DNA of 64,000 bases from Polymorphum gilvum SL003B-26A1. Its GTDB lineage: Bacteria; Pseudomonadota; Alphaproteobacteria; Rhizobiales; Stappiaceae. The position numbers and the translations under genes are program-made. The notes beneath the pieces are model-generated. The model was not told the DNA's origin, ran no database searches, and saw only the letters and a program-made list of their open reading frames with translations. This document shows, piece after piece, positions 56,126 through 64,000 of the stretch. The first letter of the stretch is position 1. Every line of letters starts with the position of its first letter. The stretch spans positions 557,001 to 621,000 of the forward strand of contig NC_015259.1 in assembly GCF_000192745.1 (NCBI RefSeq), in the 5' to 3' direction.

Positions 56126-58071
56126 GGCAGGCCGTGTCCGGGATCGACTTCGAGCCATGGGAACCCGAAGAAAGCGTCGGGAAGCTGTGGCACGCCTTCG
56201 CCAGCCGTCTCGATGCGCCGATCGCGCATGTGGGAGCCCGCGTCGACCTCGCCGAGGTTGGGGGGCGGCTGGCGGTTTTGTTCCGGGGGCTGGGCGGCAG
56301 TCCCGCCATCGAGGTGCGGTCGGCCGCTGACGCGGAAAGCCGCCATAGGCTCTCTTTTCTGCGTCGGCTCGGCACTGCCGTTGAAACGGTTCCGCGCGCG
56401 AGCCTCGACGGGGAGGTACTGCGCCTGCCGCAGAGCCTGTCCGTCCTGCCGACGCGCGACGCCAACGCTGCCCTCTACGTCTGGCTCGCCGCCGCCGCCG
56501 CCCATGCCGGCGGCAGGGTCGTCCAGGACGATCCGCTGCGGGCCGACCTCGCCGCGATTGCGGCAGCCGACCGCATGACACGGGAAACGCTGACGCAGGC
56601 GCCCGGGCTTGTCGGCCTGTATCGCGATCTGTGCCGCGCCTGCCTGATGATGCGGCCGAGGATGGACCTACCTGCCCGGGAAGCGGCGGTAGAGGCCGTC
56701 GTCCGCCATCTGCTCGGCGATCCAGAGCCTCTCGACGGTCCTGCCGGAGCGGTGCTCGAGGCGCTTCGCGCCGAGGATGTCTCGGCCTTCCGGGCGCCGC
56801 GCGGCTATCGCCCGTTCCGCCCGGTCCTGCTGTGGCCGGATCTGCGCGTCGTGGTCGCCTCGGCCTCCACCGAGGTCGAGAGCCGTGACACCGAGGGCGC
56901 GCCCGAGGAGGGCAGCGGCGGCACGCGCCGGGCGCGCCGGCGCAAGTCCGAACAGGCGGAGCGCACCGACAGCTTCATCCTGCACAAGTTCGAGGCGATC
57001 CTCAGCTGGGCCGAGTTCCTCAACCTCAACCGGCGGATCGAGGACGACGATCACGACAACGCCCGCAAGGCGGCCGACGACCAGGAGGAGATCGGCCTCG
57101 GTCAGGTGTCCAAGGCGCCGGCGACGCGGCTCAAGCTGCATCTCGACCTGGCGCCCGAGGACGTCGACCGCGAGGCCCTGGCCGGCGTGCACACCTATCC
57201 CGAATGGGATGTGCGCACCGGCGCCTATCTGCCGGCTCATGTCCGCGTGCTCGCCAGCACGGTCGAGCCGCGTGGCGAGACGCCGTCATTCCTCGACGAT
57301 CCGCAGACGCAGCGCCGCATGCGGGCGGTCCGGCGCCAGTTCGAGGCGTTGCGTCCCGGCCGGGTCACCACGCCCGGCCATCTCGACGGCGACGAACTCG
57401 ACACCGATGCGGCCGTGCGGGCGCGGGTCGAGCTGCTGGCAACCGGCGAGGCGCGCGAACGCGTCTGGCGCCAGACGCGCCCGCTGGCGCGCAACCTCGC
57501 GGTATCGATTCTGCTCGACGTCTCGCGCTCGACCGAAAGTGCGGTGACCGGGCGGGCGGTGATCGATATCGAGCGCGAGGCGTTGACGGCGCTGGCGTGG
57601 GGGCTGGATGCCTGCGGCGACGATTTCGCCATCCACGCCTTTTCGTCGCTCAAGCGCAACCGGGTCTACCTGATGGGCTGCAAGGCGTTCGACGAGGCGA
57701 TGGGAGCCGAGGTTGAGGCCCGCATCGCGGCCCTACGGCCGGGGTTCTACACCCGGCTTGGTGCTGCTGTCCGCCACGCATCGGCAGACCTGGCGCGCCA
57801 GACCAGCAAGCGGCGGCTGCTGCTCGTCATCACCGACGGCAAGCCGAACGACCTCGATCACTACGAGGGCCGGCACGGCATCGAGGACAGCGCCATGGCG
57901 GTGCGCGAGGCGCGCCGGGCAGGTCACGCGGTTTTCGGCATCACCGTTGACAAGGACGGCAAGGCCTGGTTTCCGCGCCTGTTCGGGCGCGGCGGCTACG
58001 CGCTGGTGCCCCACCCCGACCGGCTGACCACTGCCCTGCCGGACATCTATCGCCACCTGGTGGGAGTGTGA
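56122..58071 (+). CDS. norD: NorD, VWA-domain activation protein
   Basis: A 649-residue cytosolic partner of NorQ. The C-terminal von Willebrand A domain contains the MIDAS motif LLDVSRSTES near residue 465 and LLLVITDGKPNDLDHYEG near 570. The middle is a linker rich in acidic and arginine residues. I chose the GTG at 56122 because it overlaps the norQ stop; an ATG at 56086 would lie further inside norQ, and a GTG at 56134 is a shorter option. Confidence 0.92.
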   Translation: MRQAVSGIDFEPWEPEESVGKLWHAFASRLDAPIAHVGARVDLAEVGGRLAVLFRGLGGSPAIEVRSAADAESRHRLSFLRRLGTAVETVPRASLDGEVLRLPQSLSVLPTRDANAALYVWLAAAAAHAGGRVVQDDPLRADLAAIAAADRMTRETLTQAPGLVGLYRDLCRACLMMRPRMDLPAREAAVEAVVRHLLGDPEPLDGPAGAVLEALRAEDVSAFRAPRGYRPFRPVLLWPDLRVVVASASTEVESRDTEGAPEEGSGGTRRARRRKSEQAERTDSFILHKFEAILSWAEFLNLNRRIEDDDHDNARKAADDQEEIGLGQVSKAPATRLKLHLDLAPEDVDREALAGVHTYPEWDVRTGAYLPAHVRVLASTVEPRGETPSFLDDPQTQRRMRAVRRQFEALRPGRVTTPGHLDGDELDTDAAVRARVELLATGEARERVWRQTRPLARNLAVSILLDVSRSTESAVTGRAVIDIEREALTALAWGLDACGDDFAIHAFSSLKRNRVYLMGCKAFDEAMGAEVEARIAALRPGFYTRLGAAVRHASADLARQTSKRRLLLVITDGKPNDLDHYEGRHGIEDSAMAVREARRAGHAVFGITVDKDGKAWFPRLFGRGGYALVPHPDRLTTALPDIYRHLVGV

Positions 58072-58628
58072 CGGTGGCCGGCGACGCCCGCAGCCCGCTC
58101 GAGCATCTGCCGGGCGACCTGATGATGTGGGTGCTGATCGTCTCCGAGCTGCTGGTCTTCGGCGCCGGGCTTGCCGCCTTCCTCGCCGTACGCCTCGCCG
58201 ATCCGGCCGGCTTCGCCGAGGCGCAGGATCATCTGTACCGGGCTGCGGCCGGCTTCAACACCCTTGTCCTGGTCACCTCCGGACTGCTCGCGGCCCTCGC
58301 CGTGAGGCTGCGCGAGACGGGGCGGCGGGCGCCGGCACGTGGCCTGCTCGCCGGAGCGGCCGGCCTCGGCCTGGTCTTCCTTGTGGTCAAGGGGCTGGAA
58401 TATGCTGATGCGGCCGGCGCCGGCCTCGGCGTCGAGAGCCATGCCTTCTTCACCTTCTACTACCTGCTCACCGGCTTCCACGCCGCCCATGTCGCCGCCG
58501 GCATGGTCATCCTCGGCCTGGTCGCGTGGAAGGACGAGCCGCGCGCGGTCGAGGCGGGCGCCGCCTTCTGGCACATGGTCGACCTCGTCTGGGTTCTGCT
58601 GTTCCCGGTCATCTATCTGCTGAGGTAA
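58068..58628 (+). CDS. norE: NorE, cytochrome oxidase subunit III-like protein
   Basis: A 186-residue membrane protein of the heme-copper oxidase subunit III family with five hydrophobic helices. The conserved TFYYLLTGFHAAHVAAGM near residue 127 and FWHMVDLVWVLLFPVIYL at the C-terminus are subunit III signatures. NorE raises nitric oxide reductase activity without being part of the core enzyme. The start is a GTG overlapping the norD stop. Confidence 0.88.
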   Translation: MTVAGDARSPLEHLPGDLMMWVLIVSELLVFGAGLAAFLAVRLADPAGFAEAQDHLYRAAAGFNTLVLVTSGLLAALAVRLRETGRRAPARGLLAGAAGLGLVFLVVKGLEYADAAGAGLGVESHAFFTFYYLLTGFHAAHVAAGMVILGLVAWKDEPRAVEAGAAFWHMVDLVWVLLFPVIYLLR

Positions 58629-58631
58629 CCG

Positions 58632-58910
58632 ATGCTCCGCGATCCCCTGCTGCGCGCCTGGCTCGGTCTGATCGGCCTCAGCCTCGCCTCCACCGTCCTG
58701 GCGCTGGGCGTGGGCCATCAAGCCTTCGTCGGGCTCGCGGCAACGGCGACCGGCGCGGCGATCCTGGCGCTCGCCTGGCTCAAGGCGCGTATCATCCTTG
58801 CCGCTTACCTCGGCCTCGCGACCGCCCCGTTCTTGCGGCGCGGCTTCGATCTCGTGCTCGGGCTCTACGCCCTGCTGCTGCTAGCCCTTTATCTGGCCCC
58901 GGCGCTGTAG
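58632..58910 (+). CDS. norF: NorF, small membrane accessory protein
   Basis: A 92-residue protein with three hydrophobic helices, similar to bacterial cytochrome oxidase subunit IV-like proteins (AWLKARIILAAYLGLATAP in the middle). It supports nitric oxide reductase activity together with NorE. It starts three bases after norE and is the last gene of norCBQDEF. The next gene is convergent only seven bases away. Confidence 0.82.
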   Translation: MLRDPLLRAWLGLIGLSLASTVLALGVGHQAFVGLAATATGAAILALAWLKARIILAAYLGLATAPFLRRGFDLVLGLYALLLLALYLAPAL

Positions 58911-58917
58911 CGGACCG

Positions 58918-59490
58918 TCAGTCCCTGAACGGCGCCGCGAAGGGCGCGGGCAGGTCGAAGTCCTCGAGCGCCCGTGCGCGCGCCTCCACCGACATCTTGC
59001 GCGCCGTCTTGGCGACGATGCGGGCGAGATCCTCCGCATCGCGCCTGGCGGCGAAGGCCGGGAAATACCAGCGCAGGAACACGAAGCAGATAACGTCCTC
59101 CAGCCGCTGCGCGCCGGCGTCGCGCTTGAGACCTTCCTTGCGCAGCATCCGCCCGGCGCGCGCGGCATCTTCAGGGGCGAAGCCCGCTTCGGCCATGATC
59201 TCGGCGACGCGCGCGCCATGGCGGCGGCCCTGTTCGCGTCGCCAGGCGAGATAGCCCTCGCGTCCGTCCGGATAGGCGTTGCGCGGCAGGGTCCAGCGTT
59301 CGACATGCTGGCCGCGCGCGGCGATGCGCAGCACCTCGTCGGCGTCGGGAAACAGCCGCTCGAGTTCGGCGCTCATGCGCTCGCCGTAGACGAGAGCCGC
59401 CGGCCGGCCGTCCTCCAGGGTTGGGTCGGCGGCATTGGCGGCATCGATCGCCGCCAGCGCGCGTTCCAGTCGCGCCGACCGTTCCTTCAC
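58918..59490 (-). CDS. DUF4202 family protein coupled to the Dnr regulator
   Basis: A 190-residue soluble protein of the DUF4202 family, function unknown. It looks all alpha-helical. Visible family-like segments are the N-terminal LERALAAIDAANAADP, a central HVERWTLPRNAYPDGREGYLAWRR, and RLEDVICFVFLRWYFPAF near residue 135, whose histidines and aspartates could hint at an HD-like fold. The GTG at 59490 overlaps the stop of the regulator gene (GTGA), so it is made together with Dnr. Its link to denitrification is positional. Confidence 0.75.
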   Translation of the reverse strand: MKERSARLERALAAIDAANAADPTLEDGRPAALVYGERMSAELERLFPDADEVLRIAARGQHVERWTLPRNAYPDGREGYLAWRREQGRRHGARVAEIMAEAGFAPEDAARAGRMLRKEGLKRDAGAQRLEDVICFVFLRWYFPAFAARRDAEDLARIVAKTARKMSVEARARALEDFDLPAPFAAPFRD

Positions 59491-60191
59491 TGGCTGCGGC
59501 CCCAGGTCATGGCGGCATCCTCTTCGGCATAGTCGCGCAGACGGTTTATGTCGCTGATCTCTGCGTGGTACTGGCGGATCGTCACGCCGTAGTCGCGCAG
59601 CTTGGCGAAGGCGCGAGACAGGCTCTCCGGCTTCAGGCCGAGCCGGCCGGCGATCAGCGCCTTGTCGTAGGGAAGCACGACCGTGCAGGTGCCGCTGTCG
59701 CAGTCGCACAGTTCGAGCAGGAACTCGGCGACCCGCTGCGCGCCGGTCTGGGCCTTGAGCTGCTGCACCTGGGCGACGAGGTTGTGGAGGTGGACAAAGG
59801 TGGCCGACAGGATCGATACGGCGATCTCCGGACGCTCGGTGATCATGCGCAGAATGGCGTCGGCCTCGATGCGGATCAGCGTGCAGTCGGTGACCGCTTC
59901 CGCGCTGACCGGATAGACGTCGTGGCGGAACGCCACCGCCTCGCCGAAGCTGCTGCCCTTGGTGAACACGCCGACCACGGCCTCCGTGCCGTTGGGAGCG
60001 ATGCGGAACAGCTTCACCCAGCCGTCGGCGACGATGTATATGGCATTGGCCCGCTCGCCCTGCAGGAAGATCGTCGCGCCGCGGTCGAAGCTGCGGGTGC
60101 GCGCTCCGGTGAGCAGGGTTTCGCGGACCGGGTCGGGAGCCGCCGCGAGAAGCAGCGACTTGCGGGCGATCTCGGCATATTCGGGCTTCAT
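59487..60191 (-). CDS. dnr: Crp/Fnr-family nitric oxide-responsive regulator (Dnr/NnrR type)
   Basis: A 234-residue regulator. The N-terminal cyclic-nucleotide-like domain (IFLQGERANAIYIVADGWVKLFR) is followed by the dimer helix and a helix-turn-helix with LIAGRLGLKPESLSRAFAKL. Glu, Ser and Arg in PESLSR are the residues that read TTGAT/C half sites in FNR-type proteins. It lacks the N-terminal cysteine cluster of FNR, so it is not an oxygen sensor of that kind; Dnr proteins sense NO through heme. It most likely controls the four boxes in this window. An excellent AAGGAGCT ribosome site precedes the ATG. Confidence 0.9.
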   Translation of the reverse strand: MKPEYAEIARKSLLLAAAPDPVRETLLTGARTRSFDRGATIFLQGERANAIYIVADGWVKLFRIAPNGTEAVVGVFTKGSSFGEAVAFRHDVYPVSAEAVTDCTLIRIEADAILRMITERPEIAVSILSATFVHLHNLVAQVQQLKAQTGAQRVAEFLLELCDCDSGTCTVVLPYDKALIAGRLGLKPESLSRAFAKLRDYGVTIRQYHAEISDINRLRDYAEEDAAMTWGRSQ

Positions 60192-60579
60192 CGTCAGCTC
60201 CTTCTGATGTCGGCATTCTTGCCACAGGGCTCCATGAAGCGCCACCACCGCGACGGGCCTGCGTCGCAACGGCACGGCCGCGTGCCGCTTCGCCGTGGCG
60301 GCCTTTCGCCCGGGCGAAGCCAGCTTTTCGCAGCCGTTCTCGTCGTCGGCACTCAGCCGCCATCGGCCGGGGCGCCGAGCGCGCGGTTCGGCACGGAAAG
60401 AGGTGCGGTGGCACGCAGTCATTTCACCGCAGGCGCACAAGGATACTGGACAGCGCCGGAAAAAAGCTGGAATTGTGGGGCCCTGCCGGGGGGTGGGACA
60501 GAAGTGCAATTCCAGATCCGTACCGAATCGCGGACGCTCCCCACAGCCGTTGAATGGACCGGGAAAGGAAGACGGACGC
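60192..60579. other. 388-bp divergent region between dnr and pntA
   Basis: No gene is evident. It must hold both promoters. I saw no FNR/Dnr box. A 9-bp inverted repeat, CTGGAATTG at 60467-60475 and CAATTCCAG at 60507-60515, is separated by 31 bases near the pntA side and could be an operator. An AAGGAAG ribosome site precedes the pntA ATG. Confidence 0.5.
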
Positions 60580-62151
60580 ATGAAGATCGGGGCACCTAGG
60601 GAGATATTCGAGGGGGAGGCCAGGGTGGCCATGACCCCGGACAGTGCTGTCCATCTTCAGAAACTGGGGCACAGCTGCGTGATTGAGGCCGGCGCAGGAA
60701 CGCTTGCCGGGTTCTCCGACGCGTCCTACCAGGCGGTTGGCGTGGAGGTGGTGGCGAGCGCCGAGGCGCTGTTTGACGCCGCCGACGTCATCGTCAAGGT
60801 GCGTCCGCCGACGGAATCTGAAGCCGGCCTGCTGAGCCCCGGCAAGACGCTGATCAGCTTCTTCTATCCGGCGCAGTCGGCCGAGTTGCTCGAGCTTTGC
60901 AAGGCGAAGGGTGCCAACGTCATTGCCATGGACATGGTGCCGCGCATCTCGCGCGCCCAGAAGATGGACGCCCTGTCCTCCATGGCCAACATCGCCGGCT
61001 ACCGTGCCGTGATCGAGGCCGGCAACAACTTCGGCCGCTTCTTCACCGGCCAGGTGACGGCTGCCGGCAAGGTGCCGCCGGCCAAGGTTCTGGTCATCGG
61101 CGCCGGCGTCGCCGGCCTTGCCGCGATCGGCACGGCGACATCGCTCGGCGCCATCACTTATGCCTTCGACGTGCGCCCCGAGGTGGCCGAGCAGATCGAA
61201 TCCATGGGCGCCGAGTTCGTCTTCCTCGAATTCGAGGAGACGCAGGACGGTGCGGCGACCGGCGGCTATGCGGCCCCGTCCAGCCCCGAGTTCCGCGAGA
61301 AGCAGCTGGCGAAGTTCCGCGAGCTTGCCCCGGACATGGACATCGTCATCACAACGGCGCTGATTCCAGGCCGTCCGGCGCCCAAGCTGTGGCTCGCCGA
61401 CATGGTCGCGGCCATGAAGACCGGCTCGGTCGTCGTCGACCTCGCCGCCGAGCGCGGCGGCAACTGCGACCTGACCGTGGCGGACCAGAAGGTCGTCAGC
61501 GACAATGGCGTGACGGTCATCGGCTACACCGACTTCCCGAGCCGCATGGCCTCGCAGGCGTCTACGCTCTACTCGACCAACATCCGCCACATGCTGGCCG
61601 ACCTGACGCCGGGCAAGGACGGCGTCCTCGTCCACAACATGGAGGACGACGTCATCCGCGGCGCCACCGTGACCTACGCCGGCGAGATCACGTTCCCGCC
61701 GCCGCCGCCCAAGGTGCAGGCGATCGCGGCGGCCAAGCCGAAAGAGAAACCGAAGGAACTGACGCCGGAAGAGAAACGGGCGCAGGAACTGGCGGCCTTC
61801 AAGGCGCAGACGCGCCGTCAGGCCGCCCTCTTGACCGTCGGCGGCGCCGCGATGCTGCTCGTCGGCCTGGTTGCTCCGGTCAGCTTCCTCCAGCATTTCG
61901 TCGTCTTCGTGCTGGCCTGCTTCGTTGGCTTCCAGGTGATCTGGAACGTCTCGCACAGCCTGCATACGCCGCTGATGGCGATCACCAACGCCATCTCGTC
62001 GATCATCATCCTCGGCGCCCTGATGCAGATCGGGTCGGGATCCATCCTCGTGATCCTTCTGGCCGCGCTGGCGGTCTTCATGGCCGGCATCAACATCTTC
62101 GGCGGCTTCCTCGTCACCCGGCGAATGCTCGCCATGTTCCAGAAGTCGTAA
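60580..62151 (+). CDS. pntA: NAD(P) transhydrogenase subunit alpha PntA
   Basis: A 523-residue subunit of the proton-translocating transhydrogenase, which uses the proton gradient to reduce NADP+ with NADH. It contains the NAD(H)-binding domain ([17 protein letters not shown] at the start, [17 protein letters not shown] near residue 170) and, after a proline/lysine-rich linker near 380-400, a C-terminal membrane part with about four helices. This is the single-chain alpha form, not the split PntAA/PntAB form. The ATG at 60580 matches the family start. Confidence 0.95.
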   Translation: MKIGAPREIFEGEARVAMTPDSAVHLQKLGHSCVIEAGAGTLAGFSDASYQAVGVEVVASAEALFDAADVIVKVRPPTESEAGLLSPGKTLISFFYPAQSAELLELCKAKGANVIAMDMVPRISRAQKMDALSSMANIAGYRAVIEAGNNFGRFFTGQVTAAGKVPPAKVLVIGAGVAGLAAIGTATSLGAITYAFDVRPEVAEQIESMGAEFVFLEFEETQDGAATGGYAAPSSPEFREKQLAKFRELAPDMDIVITTALIPGRPAPKLWLADMVAAMKTGSVVVDLAAERGGNCDLTVADQKVVSDNGVTVIGYTDFPSRMASQASTLYSTNIRHMLADLTPGKDGVLVHNMEDDVIRGATVTYAGEITFPPPPPKVQAIAAAKPKEKPKELTPEEKRAQELAAFKAQTRRQAALLTVGGAAMLLVGLVAPVSFLQHFVVFVLACFVGFQVIWNVSHSLHTPLMAITNAISSIIILGALMQIGSGSILVILLAALAVFMAGINIFGGFLVTRRMLAMFQKS

Positions 62152-62164
62152 GGAGACGGGGGCA

Positions 62165-63598
62165 ATGGCTTACGGATTCACCACCGCCGCCTATGTGGTC
62201 GCGGCTGTCCTCTTCATCCTGTCTCTGGGCGGCCTGTCGGGCCAGGAGAGCGCGAAGCGCGCCGTCTGGTACGGCATTGCCGGCATGGCGCTCGCGGTGT
62301 TCGCAACCCTGATCGGTCCAGGCGCCGGCAATTGGGCGCTGTCGGTCGTGCTGGTCGTCGCGGGCGGCGCCATAGGCTGGTTCGTGGCGCAACGCGTCCA
62401 GATGACCGAGATGCCGCAACTGGTCGCGGCCATGCACAGCCTGGTCGGCCTCGCGGCTGTTTTCGTCGGCTTCAACGCCGACCTTGAGCTTGGCCGGGTG
62501 CTCCGGCTGGACGAGGCCGGGCGCGCGGCGCTGGAGGGCTTCGCCGCGGTGATCGCCAAGAAGGACGCCGTCGAGGTCGCCATCCTGCGCGTCGAAGTGT
62601 TCCTCGGCGTCTTCATCGGCGCGATCACCTTTACCGGCTCCGTCATCGCTTTTGGCAAGCTTGCCGGCAAGGTGGATGGTAAGGCGAAGAAGCTGCCCGG
62701 CGGCCATGCGCTCAACGCGGGCGCGGCCCTCGCCTCGCTGACGCTCGGCGTGATGTATTTCAACGGTGCCGGCGTCTGGACGCTGGTGCTGATGACGCTG
62801 CTGGCGTTCTTCATCGGCTATCACCTGATCATGGGGATCGGCGGGGCCGATATGCCCGTCGTGGTCTCGATGCTGAACAGCTATTCCGGCTGGGCGGCAG
62901 CGGCGATCGGCTTCACGCTCGGCAACGACCTGCTCATTGTGGTGGGTGCGCTGGTCGGCGCGTCGGGCGCGATCCTGAGCTACATCATGTGCAAGGCGAT
63001 GAACCGGCACTTCGTCAGCGTCATCCTGGGCGGCTTCGGCGCAACCACGGGACCGGCGATGGAAGTGGAGGGCGAACAGATCGCCATCGATGCCGAGGGC
63101 GTCGCCTCCGCGCTCAACGATGCCGACAGCGTCATCATCGTGCCGGGCTACGGCATGGCGGTGGCTCAGGCACAGCAGTCGGTGTCGGAACTGACCCGCA
63201 AGCTGCGGGCCGCCGGCAAGGAAGTGCGCTTCGCCATCCATCCGGTTGCCGGCCGCCTGCCGGGACACATGAACGTGCTCCTCGCCGAGGCCAAGGTGCC
63301 GTACGACATCGTGCTGGAAATGGACGAGATCAACGAGGACTTCCCGAGCACGGACGTGGTCATCGTCATCGGCTCCAACGACATCGTCAATCCGGCCGCT
63401 CAGGAGGATCCCAACAGTCCGATCGCCGGCATGCCGGTTCTCGAGGTCTGGAAGGCAAAGCAGGTCTTCGTCTCCAAGCGCGGCCAGGGCACCGGCTACT
63501 CCGGCATCGAGAACCCGCTGTTCTACAAGGACAACACGCGCATGTTCTACGGCGACGCCAAGGCCAGCATCGACAGTCTGCTGCCGCTGATCCACTGA
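62165..63598 (+). CDS. pntB: NAD(P) transhydrogenase subunit beta PntB
   Basis: A 477-residue subunit with an N-terminal membrane part of about eight or nine helices and a C-terminal NADP(H)-binding domain ([15 protein letters not shown] near residue 323, [19 protein letters not shown] near 360, [14 protein letters not shown] near 400). It pairs with PntA. Expression is likely coupled: 13 nt separate the genes, with AAGGAGA upstream of the ATG at 62165. Confidence 0.95.
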   Translation: MAYGFTTAAYVVAAVLFILSLGGLSGQESAKRAVWYGIAGMALAVFATLIGPGAGNWALSVVLVVAGGAIGWFVAQRVQMTEMPQLVAAMHSLVGLAAVFVGFNADLELGRVLRLDEAGRAALEGFAAVIAKKDAVEVAILRVEVFLGVFIGAITFTGSVIAFGKLAGKVDGKAKKLPGGHALNAGAALASLTLGVMYFNGAGVWTLVLMTLLAFFIGYHLIMGIGGADMPVVVSMLNSYSGWAAAAIGFTLGNDLLIVVGALVGASGAILSYIMCKAMNRHFVSVILGGFGATTGPAMEVEGEQIAIDAEGVASALNDADSVIIVPGYGMAVAQAQQSVSELTRKLRAAGKEVRFAIHPVAGRLPGHMNVLLAEAKVPYDIVLEMDEINEDFPSTDVVIVIGSNDIVNPAAQEDPNSPIAGMPVLEVWKAKQVFVSKRGQGTGYSGIENPLFYKDNTRMFYGDAKASIDSLLPLIH

Positions 63599-63950
63599 CG
63601 CGCGTCTGTCCTGGGGGCGTGTGATGCCTCTCCCACCGCCGTCGCCACGGACCATCACCGCGAGAGCCGGGCAACGGCAGTGTAAGGGGACAGCCTTTTG
63701 GCAACGCTTCTGGGAAGTCATCCCGGGCGAACGCAAGGCAGGGTCGGAGCAGTCCTCCCCAGGTCACCCCCGGGAGCGCCTCGCGAGACCCGGGCCCTGC
63801 ACGTCGCCGGAGGGGCGTTCGTTTGCCGGCCCGCGCCGCCGCGCGTCGTCCAACACCACGTCCCCTCGCAGCTGAGTCAGCGGCCGGTCGTTGCGGCTCG
63901 CGGCGATCTGGTGTCTTCCGTCGAAACCGTGAGTGGGACCTCCGGACCGG
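63599..63950. other. Gene-free stretch downstream of pntB
   Basis: I see no convincing gene; the small open frames here lack ribosome sites and conserved character. The segment 63718-63800, with TCATCCCGGGCGAA and GAGACCCGGGCCC, resembles the CCCGGG-bearing dispersed intergenic repeats common in alphaproteobacteria. No clear terminator for pntB was found. Confidence 0.4.
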
Positions 63951-64000
63951 TCAGCGGGTGAAGACGATGGTCTTGGTGCCGACGATCATGACCCGGCTTT
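63951..64000 (-). CDS. Possible C-terminus of a minus-strand gene running off the window
   Basis: Reading from the right edge, one minus-strand frame gives SRVMIVGTKTIVFTR followed by a stop. The pattern alternates hydrophobic and polar residues like a terminal beta strand, but 15 codons are too few to identify a family or to be sure it is coding. Confidence 0.25.
   Translation of the reverse strand, partial: SRVMIVGTKTIVFTR

Noticed and set aside
63621-63875. 84-codon plus-strand frame downstream of pntB
   Set aside because: Arginine-, proline- and serine-rich translation without a ribosome site, overlapping repeat-like CCCGGG sequence.

Overview
The window is GC-rich (roughly two-thirds G+C by eye) DNA from an alphaproteobacterium. 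I infer this from the gene orders nirSECFD-LGHJN, nirI and norCBQDEF, which match Paracoccus/Rhodobacterales-type denitrifiers, and from the density of TRAP, tripartite tricarboxylate (TTT) and ABC uptake systems. A Stappiaceae/Rhodobacteraceae-like host would fit, but I cannot name a genus. I saw no tRNA, rRNA, insertion sequence or CRISPR array.

Left part, 1-25.8 kb: three import-plus-catabolism modules. (1) 1-8.9 kb: a MaoC/FAS1-type CoA hydratase (cut by the left edge), an AraC regulator, a TRAP transporter (binding protein plus fused DctQM), a serine hydrolase, a 3-hydroxyacyl-CoA dehydrogenase and an acyl-CoA synthetase. Together these fit uptake, CoA activation, hydration and oxidation of an organic acid. 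(2) 8.9-20.2 kb: a TctDE-like two-component system divergent from a TTT transporter (tctC and a fused tctAB). An isopropylmalate/isocitrate-type dehydrogenase, a PrpF-type isomerase, a ThDP-dependent enzyme, a D-2-hydroxyacid dehydrogenase and an AbrB-type membrane protein follow. I do not recognise this as a known pathway. (3) 20.5-25.8 kb: a DUF3830 protein, a four-gene PotABCD-type ABC importer and a LysR regulator.

Right part, 25.9-60.2 kb: a denitrification island covering nitrite to dinitrogen, with quinone and cofactor supply. ubiTUV (oxygen-independent ubiquinone hydroxylation) is followed by a small unknown gene and is divergent from ubiD-ubiX. Next come nosRZDFYLX (nitrous oxide reductase) and nirSECF-DL-GHJN (cytochrome cd1 nitrite reductase and heme d1 synthesis), the latter extended by a CbiX/SirB-like chelatase and a small two-helix membrane protein. 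Divergent from nirS are nirI-nnrS, then norCBQDEF (nitric oxide reductase). A DUF4202 gene coupled to a Dnr/NnrR-type Crp/Fnr regulator closes the island. I see no nitrate reductase in the window.

Regulation is unusually legible. Four FNR/Dnr-type boxes lie upstream of ubiT/ubiD, nosR, nirS/nirI and norC. At nosR, nirS and norC a class II geometry predicts leaders of about 29-30 nt. Strong hairpins without U-tracts follow tctC, the PotD-like gene and nirS, consistent with differential expression or mRNA stability inside operons. A 23-bp-arm hairpin lies between nnrS and norC.

The right end holds pntAB (NAD(P) transhydrogenase), a gene-free stretch, and possibly the last codons of a minus-strand gene.
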